DNA of 38,826 bases from Candidatus Saccharimonadota bacterium (GTDB lineage Bacteria; Patescibacteriota; Saccharimonadia; Saccharimonadales; Saccharimonadaceae), in assembly GCA_017406405.1 (NCBI GenBank), contig JAFQYO010000012.1, positions 1-38,826 of the forward strand, in the 5' to 3' direction. A program made the translations under genes and the position numbers. The notes under the pieces are model-generated. The model saw only the letters and a program-made list of their open reading frames with translations. It was not told where the DNA came from and did not search any database. Below are positions 6,726 through 14,984 of the stretch, piece after piece. How positions within the stretch are numbered: position 1 is the first letter of the stretch; the number at the start of each line of letters is the position of its first letter.

Positions 6726-8108
6726 ATGTTTGATGTGTTCAAAAATGTGCTGGCAGAAATACAGACGAAGATTTCTGACGCCTCCTATAAAACATGGTTT
6801 AAAGATGTTGAGCTTATTTCGCTAGATAAAAGTGCAAAAATAGCGACAATTGGGGCGCCGAACGTTTTTGTCACAAATCAACTTGAGGCAAGATATTCAG
6901 AAATGCTTACTGAGGCATTTAAGAAAAATGGTGTCGAGCTAGAAAAAATAGATTTTACTGTTAAGTCATCTAAAAAAATAAAGGTTCGCGGAAGAGAGGT
7001 GACAGAAGACGGGGTGAATTTGCGGGGGAGTGAGCGGCCAAGTACGGCCAGTAATATCGCTAAGCGAACAAAGGGAAATCCTTCTTCGACGGGTTTAAAT
7101 TCAAAATTTACACTGGATAATTTCGTCGTGGGGAGTAGTAATGAACTTGCGGCGGGAGTTGCAAAGTTAATTGTTGATAATCCGGGAGATGAAAGATTTA
7201 ATCCTTTTTTCTTGTACGGAGGACCCGGGCTAGGAAAGACGCATTTAGTTCATGGGATTGGGAATGCGATTGTTGAAAAACATCCAAACTTAAAAGTCCT
7301 CTATATTCCGATGAACCATTTTTATTCGGAGTTTATAAATGCCGTAAGAGCAAATAAGGCTGATGACTTCGTGAAAAAATATCAAAAGCTAGATACGTTG
7401 ATTATTGATGATTTTCAGATGATAATCGGGAAAGATAGAAGTCAGGAAGAGTTTTTCAATATTTTTAACGACCTACACATGGCAAATAAACAGATTATTA
7501 TTACTTGCGATAGACTACCCGACCAGATTAAGACGCTCGATCAGAGATTAAGTACAAGGTTGGCAAGTAAGAGCTGTTATGACATACAATTCCCCGGTTT
7601 TGAGGATAGATGTGCGATTCTGAAGGCAAAAGCAGAGATGATGGGGCAAGAAATCGAGGATGCGGCGATTGAATATTTGGCGGATAACGTAAAGACGAAT
7701 GTTCGGCTTCTTGAAGGGGAGTTTCAGAAGTTAATGCTGATGGCGGAGATAAAAGGGATGACTCCGCTCGAGCTCATAAATGAGGGGTATATTTCCGGAA
7801 CGGTAGTAAAGAGGTCGCGAGCAGTAACACCAAGACAGGTAGTCGAGAAGGTTGCAAAGTATTATGGGTTAACGGTCGTAGAGATGACCGGAAAAAGTCG
7901 AGTATCTAATATAAAAACAGCGAGACAAGTCGCAATGTATCTTCTTTCAAAGGAATTAGGAATGTCAACAACCAAAATCGCGCCGGAGGTGGGGGTAAAA
8001 GACCATACTACGGTCATGAATGGGATTAAAAAAATAGATACCGATCAAAAAACCAACTTACAGCTTCGAGACCAAGTTGAACAAATCCGGGATGCGATAT
8101 ATGGATAG
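6726..8108 (+). CDS. dnaA: Chromosomal replication initiator DnaA
   Basis: DnaA-ATP binds DnaA boxes and melts the origin. The 460-residue product has an N-terminal domain I (MFDVFKNVLAEIQTKISDASYKTWFKD), a variable linker, an AAA+ domain with Walker A GGPGLGKTH (about 165-173) and Walker B TLIIDDFQ, an arginine-finger region LDQRLSTRL, and a C-terminal domain IV helix-turn-helix ending KDHTTVMNGIKKI, the signature that contacts the DnaA box. Length is normal. The start at 6726 follows a strong Shine-Dalgarno site. It precedes a 300-nt origin-like gap and dnaN. DnaA boxes on both sides of the gene suggest self-control. Confidence 0.98.
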   Translation: MFDVFKNVLAEIQTKISDASYKTWFKDVELISLDKSAKIATIGAPNVFVTNQLEARYSEMLTEAFKKNGVELEKIDFTVKSSKKIKVRGREVTEDGVNLRGSERPSTASNIAKRTKGNPSSTGLNSKFTLDNFVVGSSNELAAGVAKLIVDNPGDERFNPFFLYGGPGLGKTHLVHGIGNAIVEKHPNLKVLYIPMNHFYSEFINAVRANKADDFVKKYQKLDTLIIDDFQMIIGKDRSQEEFFNIFNDLHMANKQIIITCDRLPDQIKTLDQRLSTRLASKSCYDIQFPGFEDRCAILKAKAEMMGQEIEDAAIEYLADNVKTNVRLLEGEFQKLMLMAEIKGMTPLELINEGYISGTVVKRSRAVTPRQVVEKVAKYYGLTVVEMTGKSRVSNIKTARQVAMYLLSKELGMSTTKIAPEVGVKDHTTVMNGIKKIDTDQKTNLQLRDQVEQIRDAIYG

Positions 8109-8408
8109 AAAAATAAGTTCGTGTCAAATTTTGTGGAAAAGTTTGTGGGAAAATATGTGTGAGCGGTGCGAAAACGATGTGAAAAAGCTTGTGGGGAACG
8201 GCATTTTTGTTTGTTCGGGTTGTTCGGTTTTGTGGAAGAGTGTTCGGTTTTGTGGAAATTTGTTCGGTTTTTCTCAGAAAAGTGTTAAAATTTGTGGAGA
8301 AAGCTATTTGAGGAGGTTTGGGGTGGATTTCATAAAATTCATGTTTTCCACATACCCTATTACGACTACTACTAATTTATATATAAATAAAGGAAGGAGG
8401 AATTAAAC
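8109..8408. other. oriC: Probable chromosomal replication origin (oriC), dnaA-dnaN intergenic
   Basis: The gap holds DnaA boxes matching TTTTCCACA on one strand or the other at 8132-8140 and 8344-8352, and near matches at 8144-8152, 8231-8239, 8251-8259 and 8294-8302. After the 8344 box come a short GC-containing spacer (TACCC), a run of trinucleotides TAC GAC TAC TAC TAA (8361-8375) and an AT-rich stretch (to about 8390). That order (box, spacer, DnaA-trios, AT-rich unwinding region) is the basal unwinding system described for Bacillus subtilis. An extended -10 (TGTTAAAAT, 8283-8291) may also serve dnaN. A 109-codon frame across the gap is not considered a gene. Confidence 0.8.
8221..8280 (+). 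repeat. Three tandem 20-bp repeats in oriC
   Basis: The units start at 8221, 8241 and 8261. Each begins TGTTCGGTTT; the first two continue TGTGGAAGAG and TGTGGAAATT, giving a DnaA-box-like TGTGGAA per unit, and the third diverges after the first ten bases. The 20-bp period is close to two helical turns, placing the boxes on one DNA face. Confidence 0.8.
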
Positions 8409-9515
8409 ATGGAAGTTGAAGTTGATTCCGGAAAACTTTCAAAAGCATTAAATGTAGTAAGTAGAATTGCTGCCGGAAGTAAGGCGACTTTACCTATTCT
8501 TAATAATGTACTTATAAGAGTAGATGGAGGAAAAGTAAGTCTTACTTCGACAAATCTCGATATGGCAGTTGTGGATTATTTGCCGGTTAGTGAGAGTAAA
8601 GATGGAGTGATGACTGTTCCGGCTAAACTATTAGCGGAATTTGTCTCGAATTTGCCAAAAGGAAAGACTGTTAAAATCAGCACAGATGGAATGAAAGTTA
8701 AAGTTGAGGCGGAAGGATATAAATCGACTTTTAACGGGACACCAGCAGACGATTTTCCGGAGCTTCCGGGGATAGATGAAGCAAAAGCAATAAAGTTCTT
8801 AATAGGGGCAGATGAATTTAAAGTTGGAGTTAACCAGGTGGTTATTGCGAGCTCGAATGATTTGACAAGGCCAGCATTGACAGGGGTATATTTTAACACG
8901 GCGGAGGATGCGCTTTTTATTGCTTCTACTGACGGGTACAGGCTTTCTGAAAGAAAATTTATCGAAAAGATAAAAAGCGAAGTGAAGGCTATTGTGCCTA
9001 CGAGTTCACTTTCTGAAGTCATGAGGTCAATACCGGAAGATGCGGAGGAGGTGGAGATTCTGTTTGATGAGACGCAAGTTAGATTTAGGATGGGGGAAAT
9101 AGAGATTACTTCGAAGCTAATAGATGCAAGTTTTCCGGATTATCGTCAGTTGATTCCGAAAGAGTTAGAAGCCGAGGTGGTGGTGGATAAATCTGAACTT
9201 ATGAGAGGAACTAAACTTGCGGCGCTATTCGCGAGAGAGGTCGGAGGGTCGATTGTCTTGGAGGCGAAAACTTCGACGGGGACTTTTTCGGTTGGATCGG
9301 TTGCGAACGAATATGGAGAGAACACCTCGGAAATTGAGGCGGAGATAACAAAAGATGAAAGAATAACACTTAATTCGCGATTTTTAATCGACGCGTTGAA
9401 TGCGCTCGAAGAAGAAAAAGTTCGGCTTGGGTTTTCCGGGAAATTGACGCCGATTGTTGTAAAGAATGCTAAAAACGAAAAATATACGCATATTATTATG
9501 CCATTAAAATCTTAA
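8409..9515 (+). CDS. dnaN: DNA polymerase III beta subunit (sliding clamp)
   Basis: The beta clamp encircles DNA and tethers the replicative polymerase. The 368-residue protein has the usual three-domain clamp length and typical text: LPILNNVLIRVDGGKVSLTSTNLDMAV, FPELPG, TRPALTGVYF, STDGYRLS, and the C-terminus YTHIIMPLKS, equivalent to the canonical xMPMR(L) end that forms part of the partner-binding cleft. GGAAGGAGG upstream (8391-8400 region) supports the ATG at 8409. recF follows after 12 nt, so dnaN-recF are likely one transcript. Confidence 0.98.
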   Translation: MEVEVDSGKLSKALNVVSRIAAGSKATLPILNNVLIRVDGGKVSLTSTNLDMAVVDYLPVSESKDGVMTVPAKLLAEFVSNLPKGKTVKISTDGMKVKVEAEGYKSTFNGTPADDFPELPGIDEAKAIKFLIGADEFKVGVNQVVIASSNDLTRPALTGVYFNTAEDALFIASTDGYRLSERKFIEKIKSEVKAIVPTSSLSEVMRSIPEDAEEVEILFDETQVRFRMGEIEITSKLIDASFPDYRQLIPKELEAEVVVDKSELMRGTKLAALFAREVGGSIVLEAKTSTGTFSVGSVANEYGENTSEIEAEITKDERITLNSRFLIDALNALEEEKVRLGFSGKLTPIVVKNAKNEKYTHIIMPLKS

Positions 9516-9527
9516 TAGAGAGAGATA

Positions 9528-10538
9528 ATGATAATAAAATCGGTGAAGTTGACTAACTTTCGGAGCCATGATTTTTTTGAGTTGAATTGTTGGAAAGAGA
9601 CAGCAATGATTTCTGGGGAAAATGGGAGCGGAAAAACATCGATTCTAGAGGCAATTTTTGAGGTGTTAAGGGGAAAGAGTTTCCGGGCGGTTGATAAGGA
9701 TATTGTTCAGAGAGGGAAAGATTTTTATCGAGTCGAGCTTGTCTATGTGAGCGGGGAAAAAATAGTGGTAACGTATGATTTTTCCACAGGAAAGAAGATG
9801 TTTTTGGTTGGTGATAAAAAGACGGCGAGACTACCGAAGAAAAATAGATATCCGGTCGTTTTATTTGAACCGGATGACTTGAACCTTGTCGGGGCGAGTC
9901 CTAGCAGAAAGAGAGAGTATTTTGATAGGAGCTTTTCTCAGTTGAGTGAGACTTATAGTGATTCCCTTTCTAAATATAATAAAGCGCTTAGACAGAGAAA
10001 TGAACTTTTGAAGCGCGAGAATGTTTCGAGAGAAGACTTGTTTTCTTGGAATGTATTACTTGCGAGGTTTGGAGTTTTCTTGTGGAAAAGTAGGGGGGAG
10101 CTTGTGGAAAAGATAAATGATAAACTCACTGGCGTTTATCGGTCGATTGCGGAAAATAAAGACGAAATAAAGATTTTATTAAAAAAAGATGGGGAATTTG
10201 ACGAAAGTATGTATCTTAAGGAGCTTGAAAAAGTTTTTAAAAAAGATAAGATGATTGGACATACGAGCTTTGGGGCGCATAGAGATAATTATGAATTCTT
10301 ATTTAACGGGGTGGAAGCTGATGGGTCGGCGAGTCGAGGAGAAGTGCGGTCGATAGTGATTGCTCTGAAGTTTATTGAGGCAGATGAAATATTTCAAAAG
10401 ACGAGGAAGATTCCGGTTGTTTTACTTGATGATGTTTTCTCTGAACTTGATGAAATGCGTCAGAAAGCGCTCGTGAAGAATTTTAAGAAAAATCAGGTGA
10501 TTATTACGAGCGTTGGGGCAGTGGAAGATGTGGGGTGA
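9528..10538 (+). CDS. recF: DNA replication and repair protein RecF
   Basis: RecF is an SMC-like ATPase that helps load RecA at gaps. The 336-residue product starts MIIKSVKLTNFRSHD and has Walker A GENGSGKTS (30-38), FEPDDLNLV, the RR/RKREYFDR segment after SPSRKR, the ABC-type signature region SRGEVRSIVIALKF and Walker B VVLLDDVFSELD, all in RecF order. It is slightly shorter than E. coli RecF. The ATG at 9528 is 12 nt behind dnaN. The gene ends only 6 nt from the stop of a convergent gene with no terminator visible between them, so read-through antisense transcripts are possible. Confidence 0.95.
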   Translation: MIIKSVKLTNFRSHDFFELNCWKETAMISGENGSGKTSILEAIFEVLRGKSFRAVDKDIVQRGKDFYRVELVYVSGEKIVVTYDFSTGKKMFLVGDKKTARLPKKNRYPVVLFEPDDLNLVGASPSRKREYFDRSFSQLSETYSDSLSKYNKALRQRNELLKRENVSREDLFSWNVLLARFGVFLWKSRGELVEKINDKLTGVYRSIAENKDEIKILLKKDGEFDESMYLKELEKVFKKDKMIGHTSFGAHRDNYEFLFNGVEADGSASRGEVRSIVIALKFIEADEIFQKTRKIPVVLLDDVFSELDEMRQKALVKNFKKNQVIITSVGAVEDVG

Positions 10539-10544
10539 GATCAA

Positions 10545-11324
10545 CTATTCGTGGCGTGGTCCGGTGTATTCTTCCGAGCCAGATGTTGTGTTTTTACATA
10601 CGTTATCGTAATATAAGGAATAATTTTCGTAGTTTATTGGAGTTGATTTGAGCCATTCCAGGGCTTCTTCTCTGTATTGGTTTTCTAAAGCTTTGTCGTT
10701 GCAGGCGTTGGTGTAGATATTTATAATATATAAATCTTGAGAGAGAGTGAGCTGATACTTAATTTTGCCGTCTTCAGTGAAGGCTGTATAAGGAAGATAA
10801 AGTTCAGGGGAGGAGGTCGTGTTGTACATGCCGTAGCAAGTGGTTTCTGGGTATTTCATCTCGGAGATTGGAGGGCAATTTACGATGATACTATCGGGGA
10901 GAATTTCTTTTTTGCTCTTTGACCAGGCGAAGTCGACAGTGTAGGTCATTTTTAATGAATCTATATCGAGAAGGAAGTGGGTAGAAGTGATTCCATCTTC
11001 TTTGTTTTCCGTGAATGAATCTTTGCGAATTTCCGCATCGCGAACGAAAGAATCTTCGTCAGTTCCGACCGGGAGACTATCTTGAATTAAGGAATAGATT
11101 TGGGTGAGGAGGGTTTCTTCGTAAGATTCTGGGGCTGAAGAGAGATATCTATCGTAGTTTTTTATCGTGAGGGGTTGGTTTGATTTTTCGACAATATTAT
11201 TAATTGTAACTCCGATAATGATGAGAAAAATAAGGGCAATAATGCCGACGATGGCTTTTTTAGTGTTTTTTGGCATTAGTTTGAGGTTTGTAATGAAGTT
11301 TGAAAGCGGTGAATCTGGTTGCAT
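10545..11324 (-). CDS. Membrane-anchored extracytoplasmic protein, possible T4SS accessory
   Basis: The 259-residue protein has a short cytoplasmic N-terminus, one transmembrane helix (about 24-45, AIVGIIALIFLIIIGVTI) and an extracellular domain with four cysteines in the C-terminal half (NCPP, TTCYGMY, NACND, NVCKN) that could form two disulphides. No known family is recognised. It overlaps the upstream hydrolase gene by one base (TAATG), which implies coupled translation and a shared task, and it ends the six-gene T4SS strand. A role as an assembly or anchoring partner of the wall hydrolase or channel is inference from position only. Confidence 0.75.
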   Translation of the reverse strand: MQPDSPLSNFITNLKLMPKNTKKAIVGIIALIFLIIIGVTINNIVEKSNQPLTIKNYDRYLSSAPESYEETLLTQIYSLIQDSLPVGTDEDSFVRDAEIRKDSFTENKEDGITSTHFLLDIDSLKMTYTVDFAWSKSKKEILPDSIIVNCPPISEMKYPETTCYGMYNTTSSPELYLPYTAFTEDGKIKYQLTLSQDLYIINIYTNACNDKALENQYREEALEWLKSTPINYENYSLYYDNVCKNTTSGSEEYTGPRHE

Positions 11325-14300
11325 TAAAGCCCTTTCTTAGCATTTAAGATGCGTTGGACGGATTCGTTGAGCCGGGATTCGGGGATTTCTCCGGATTTTA
11401 CGGCATTTAGGATTGAGTTGTAGGCGGAGCTTGGGTTGTTTGGCATGAGAAGGAGGTCGGCGCCAGCTTTGAAGGCGGCGAGGGCGGGAGTTGAAGAAGC
11501 TTGGGTTGCGGCTCCCATGTTCAATGCGTCGGTGACAATTAGACCTTTATAACCGAGTTCTCCACGAAGATAATCGGTTAGATATTTTGAGGACATACTA
11601 GCTGGTCCGTTGCTGTCGGCGGTGGTAATATGGGCGGCCATGATCATTTTTGCTCTACTGTCGATGGCTGACTTGAACGGAATGATATCCTCGTTTTTTA
11701 GCTGAGACCAGGTCTTTGAAGTCGACGCTCCGCCAGTGTGGGTATCAGAAGCGGAAGAGCCGTGTCCGGGGAAATGTTTATAAACGGCTATAACGCCTTT
11801 AGACTCTAGTCCGCTTCCAAAAGCGGTAGAGAGCTTCGCGACAGTGTTTGGGTCGGAGCTATTAGCGAAGACGCGGTTAGCGAGAACACTGCTTCCGGCT
11901 TCGTATAAGGTGTCGGCAACGGGAGCGAAATCAACATTAAAACCGAGACCTTTCATACAATCACCAACGGTGCTTCCGGCGGTTTTAGCGGCATTGACGG
12001 AGTTGAGACTTGATGCGTTTCCGATGTCAGAGCAAAGACCTGCGTTAGCTAAGCGAGCGACGGTTCCCCCTTCTTCGTCAACCGCAATGAACATTTTTTC
12101 TTTGGCTTCGGACTGCATGCTGCCGATTTTTTGTTTTACGGAGTTTCTTCCTCCGGACAGATCTCCGCCTTCGTTCATGAAGATAACGCCGCCTGGGGTG
12201 GAACCAGTTGAATCTTTAAAGCTAGTAAATTCGTTTGCGTAGATAATAAAGAGTTGAGCGACTTTTTCTTCTAATGAGAGGGAGCTAATATCGACATTGT
12301 CGCTGCCAGAACAAGTATTAGAGAGTTCTTTTAGGAAACCGTTAGTGGAAGCATAAACCGGAGCATAAGTTCCGCCCTCGGAATACTCTTTTAAGCTGTA
12401 TTCGTGGGCTCCTGGCCATTGCCAACCTTTTCCATCCGTAGCGTAGCCTAGGGAACAAGAGGCTTCGCCGATGATGATTTTGTCGTTGGCTTCGTCGATT
12501 CCAAGGACAACACCGGTGTGGTTCGCCCAGCCGTTAGCCGAACCGGTTTCTGGACCCATACTGACGATAGAATAGACTTCGGGCTTGTTGCTTAAGTTAT
12601 TGAATCCGTATTCGGAGACGAGTTTGTTGACGGTTTGGGATCCTTGGGTGACTGGGAAGTTCGTAACGGAAGTATAACGATTTATAAACCAAGCTGAGAA
12701 GGCCGAACAGTTGTTGAGGGCGCCACCTATCCCGCTACCCTTGGCGCCAGTACAGCCAGAGTCGGTAATGGAAACTCCATCTAGCGTTACGGTTCCTGTG
12801 GTGCCTTTTGCGGCTTCATCGGCGTAAGTTTTCATGAAAGACTGGGCCTGTTCAAGAGTCATGCCGCCGCTAGAAAGACCACCAGAACAGAGTGAGGAAG
12901 ATTGGGTTTCGTTCGGGCATGGGTCGGAGGTGGAGGAAGAAGACTGATAAGAGTAAGTACCATTAGAGAAAGCTTCGTAGGCCTTTTTGGCATATTCGCT
13001 TCGCTTATCGGCGTCTTGCCAAGTGCGTTCTCCATATAGGGATCTTGCTAAACTGGCTACTCCTGGGTCGGTGAGGTTACTCGAACCTCCGTAGGCGATC
13101 TCGTCTGTAACTAAGAATAACTCTGCGTATGATTCGGGGGTTTTGTTAGTGACTTTATCGAGGTTTTTAGTAAAACTTTCAAAGACTGATTCTTGGAGCA
13201 TGAATTTTGTTTCTGCTTCAACAGCTTTGATGATTTCGTCTTGAGAGGCTCCAGAAGCTTTCATACTGCATCCGTCTTTCCATGATGAGCCGTTGGCGGA
13301 CATGAAACTTTTCATGTCGGTTGAGCGACTACCTCCAGTTTGAAAAATACCGAGATATCCTGCGGGACTACAAATGAATGGATCGATATCAAACGTTCCG
13401 CCGCCACTTTCTTGCATGAAGTTTCCGACAATTCCGGCGATTGCGGCAGGATTGTCAGAGACGCCAGAGATTCCAGCTTGAGCGATAGTGTTCCAGGCTA
13501 CACCGGCGTTGTTGTTGGTGCTGTTGGAGGTAGGGCTTAGAGACGGGGTTGAGGAGGTGTTTTCGGTGTTGGTGCTGCCGGCGGTGCCGCTTTCGGGGAG
13601 AGCGGCGTAGGCGGTATTTATCATTTGGACGAGTTCGGGGTCGCGTGCGCTTTCCGAAGGGCCGCCATCTGCGTTTCTATCAGTTCCCTTGTCGATGTGA
13701 ACGTGAGCAACGGAATTATCATTGCAAGGTCCAGCTCCGCTTGCTCCATCTCCCCAATTTATGTGTCCGATAACCTGGCCTGCAGAAACGTGGTCTCCGG
13801 CTTTAAGACTTAAATCTTCGTATGTGAGATGCATATAGGCAATAACGGTCCCGTCGATGTCGGATCTTATTCTGACATGGTTACAATTGGCGCCGTTTCT
13901 TGTGGTTTGGATGTCTCTTGTGATGGTTCCGTCGGTTATAGAAACGACAGTTTGATTTTTACAGTTTCCGCCCCAACATATATCGAAAGCGGCGTTCGCG
14001 TTGCCACTTTGGGCGCCGGCGCCATAATGACAACCAATAGGATGATTGCAAGGGATGGTAGAAATGGAGTTTTGTTGGGATTTTGAGGCGCCGGCTATCG
14101 GGAAGGCGATAGTGTGACCTTTGTAAGTCGCCGTGGTAACGCCACCGGCGATAGTGGCTGGGCCGGAGCTTCCGGGAAGGGCGTCATAAATAAGGTTGAT
14201 CCATTTTTGAGAGCCTGATTGAGTTAAATGAAGGTTGTCAGAATCGTAATCTTCGGAAGAAGCTACGCTAGCCCAGTCGGCAACGAAGATTTTGTCGTTA

Positions 14301-14938
14301 TGGGAGGACTGTGCGTTTTTTATTGCGTTGTTGACGCCGGAATAATCGCTGTTTCTGTTGTCTTTCGCGGTAACTAAGATGATTTTTGAGCCGGGAGCTA
14401 GACTGAGAAGGTCGTTAATATATCCGGAGACGGTAGCTTCGGATGAGCCGATATTGTTTGTGCCTAGGGCAAAAACAAGATAGGGACGAATCGAGTCTTT
14501 TATTCTTGTTGCGACTTCTATGCCGGAAGGGTTGCCACTGACTGTACCGCCGAAACTTTTTCCAACTTGGATGTAGCCGGAGGAGGTATCTACGTTTTCT
14601 TTCCCTCCGTAATCAAGCCCGTCTCCGAATTTTTGGGTGAGCTGGTTGTAATTAAAAGCGCGGACTGAATAAGAGTCGCCAATCCAGGTGATTTGGTCGC
14701 CAGAAGGTTTTGCGCTCGTCGAGACGGAGGAGATAAGAGAGGCGGTCGGGTCACATTCTGGGTCGTTTGTGAAGATAATGTTGTTTTGGGCGCGAAAACG
14801 TTTTTCTGCGGGAGTGAGGGCGGCGACAATCGAGGCGGCGTTTTCGGTCCCGCGAGAGGTAGCGTAAGAATTAACGGTGCATAAAAAAGGGATAAATAAC
14901 GCGGTAAGAGAAAGCAAAAAGTATTTTATGACCTTCAT
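11324..14938 (-). CDS. Five-domain secreted cell-wall hydrolase (SGNH + M23 + lysozyme-like + CHAP-like + GH3/NagZ)
   Basis: This 1204-residue exported protein (signal peptide about 1-27) stacks five catalytic-looking domains. Residues 83-255 are SGNH/GDSL-like (GDS at 87-89, GTNN at 159, DNLH with D234 and H237). Residues 295-420 are M23-like metallopeptidase text with a candidate H304/D319 pair and HVH at 412-414. Residues 480-660 resemble phage-tail lysozyme, with E510 in NFMQESGG. Residues 690-865 are CHAP-like (C744 in NNCSAF, H807 in NHTGVV). Residues 885-1204 are GH3 of the NagZ type (KHFPGHG at 1054-1060, DTH at 1065-1067, nucleophile candidate D1137 in VTDALNM). Low-complexity Ser/Thr linkers separate them. 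The gene lies among T4SS genes, where a wall-opening enzyme (VirB1 role) is expected. It could cut its own wall, a host's, or both. Domain calls are from motifs; GH3 is firmest. Confidence 0.88.
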   Translation of the reverse strand: MKVIKYFLLSLTALFIPFLCTVNSYATSRGTENAASIVAALTPAEKRFRAQNNIIFTNDPECDPTASLISSVSTSAKPSGDQITWIGDSYSVRAFNYNQLTQKFGDGLDYGGKENVDTSSGYIQVGKSFGGTVSGNPSGIEVATRIKDSIRPYLVFALGTNNIGSSEATVSGYINDLLSLAPGSKIILVTAKDNRNSDYSGVNNAIKNAQSSHNDKIFVADWASVASSEDYDSDNLHLTQSGSQKWINLIYDALPGSSGPATIAGGVTTATYKGHTIAFPIAGASKSQQNSISTIPCNHPIGCHYGAGAQSGNANAAFDICWGGNCKNQTVVSITDGTITRDIQTTRNGANCNHVRIRSDIDGTVIAYMHLTYEDLSLKAGDHVSAGQVIGHINWGDGASGAGPCNDNSVAHVHIDKGTDRNADGGPSESARDPELVQMINTAYAALPESGTAGSTNTENTSSTPSLSPTSNSTNNNAGVAWNTIAQAGISGVSDNPAAIAGIVGNFMQESGGGTFDIDPFICSPAGYLGIFQTGGSRSTDMKSFMSANGSSWKDGCSMKASGASQDEIIKAVEAETKFMLQESVFESFTKNLDKVTNKTPESYAELFLVTDEIAYGGSSNLTDPGVASLARSLYGERTWQDADKRSEYAKKAYEAFSNGTYSYQSSSSTSDPCPNETQSSSLCSGGLSSGGMTLEQAQSFMKTYADEAAKGTTGTVTLDGVSITDSGCTGAKGSGIGGALNNCSAFSAWFINRYTSVTNFPVTQGSQTVNKLVSEYGFNNLSNKPEVYSIVSMGPETGSANGWANHTGVVLGIDEANDKIIIGEASCSLGYATDGKGWQWPGAHEYSLKEYSEGGTYAPVYASTNGFLKELSNTCSGSDNVDISSLSLEEKVAQLFIIYANEFTSFKDSTGSTPGGVIFMNEGGDLSGGRNSVKQKIGSMQSEAKEKMFIAVDEEGGTVARLANAGLCSDIGNASSLNSVNAAKTAGSTVGDCMKGLGFNVDFAPVADTLYEAGSSVLANRVFANSSDPNTVAKLSTAFGSGLESKGVIAVYKHFPGHGSSASDTHTGGASTSKTWSQLKNEDIIPFKSAIDSRAKMIMAAHITTADSNGPASMSSKYLTDYLRGELGYKGLIVTDALNMGAATQASSTPALAAFKAGADLLLMPNNPSSAYNSILNAVKSGEIPESRLNESVQRILNAKKGL

Positions 14939-14946
14939 CTGGAGTT

Positions 14947-14975
14947 ATTATAAGCAATTTAAGGAATTTCGTCAA
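14947..14975 (-). promoter_or_regulatory. Near-consensus promoter of the wall-hydrolase gene
   Basis: On the minus strand TTGACG (14975-14970), a 17-nt spacer and TATAAT (14952-14947) stand 8 nt before the ATG at 14938, predicting an essentially leaderless message. The hydrolase and its downstream partner can thus be expressed separately from the T4SS genes upstream. Confidence 0.7.
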
Positions 14976-14984
14976 GGAAGGGGG

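Noticed and set aside
8077-8406. 109-codon plus frame across the dnaA-dnaN gap
   Set aside because: It translates DnaA boxes and tandem repeats, has no good start, and overlaps the dnaA end; the gap is better explained as oriC.
11844-14884. Several plus-strand frames inside the wall-hydrolase gene
   Set aside because: They are antisense shadows of a strongly supported coding frame and lack ribosome sites or family matches.
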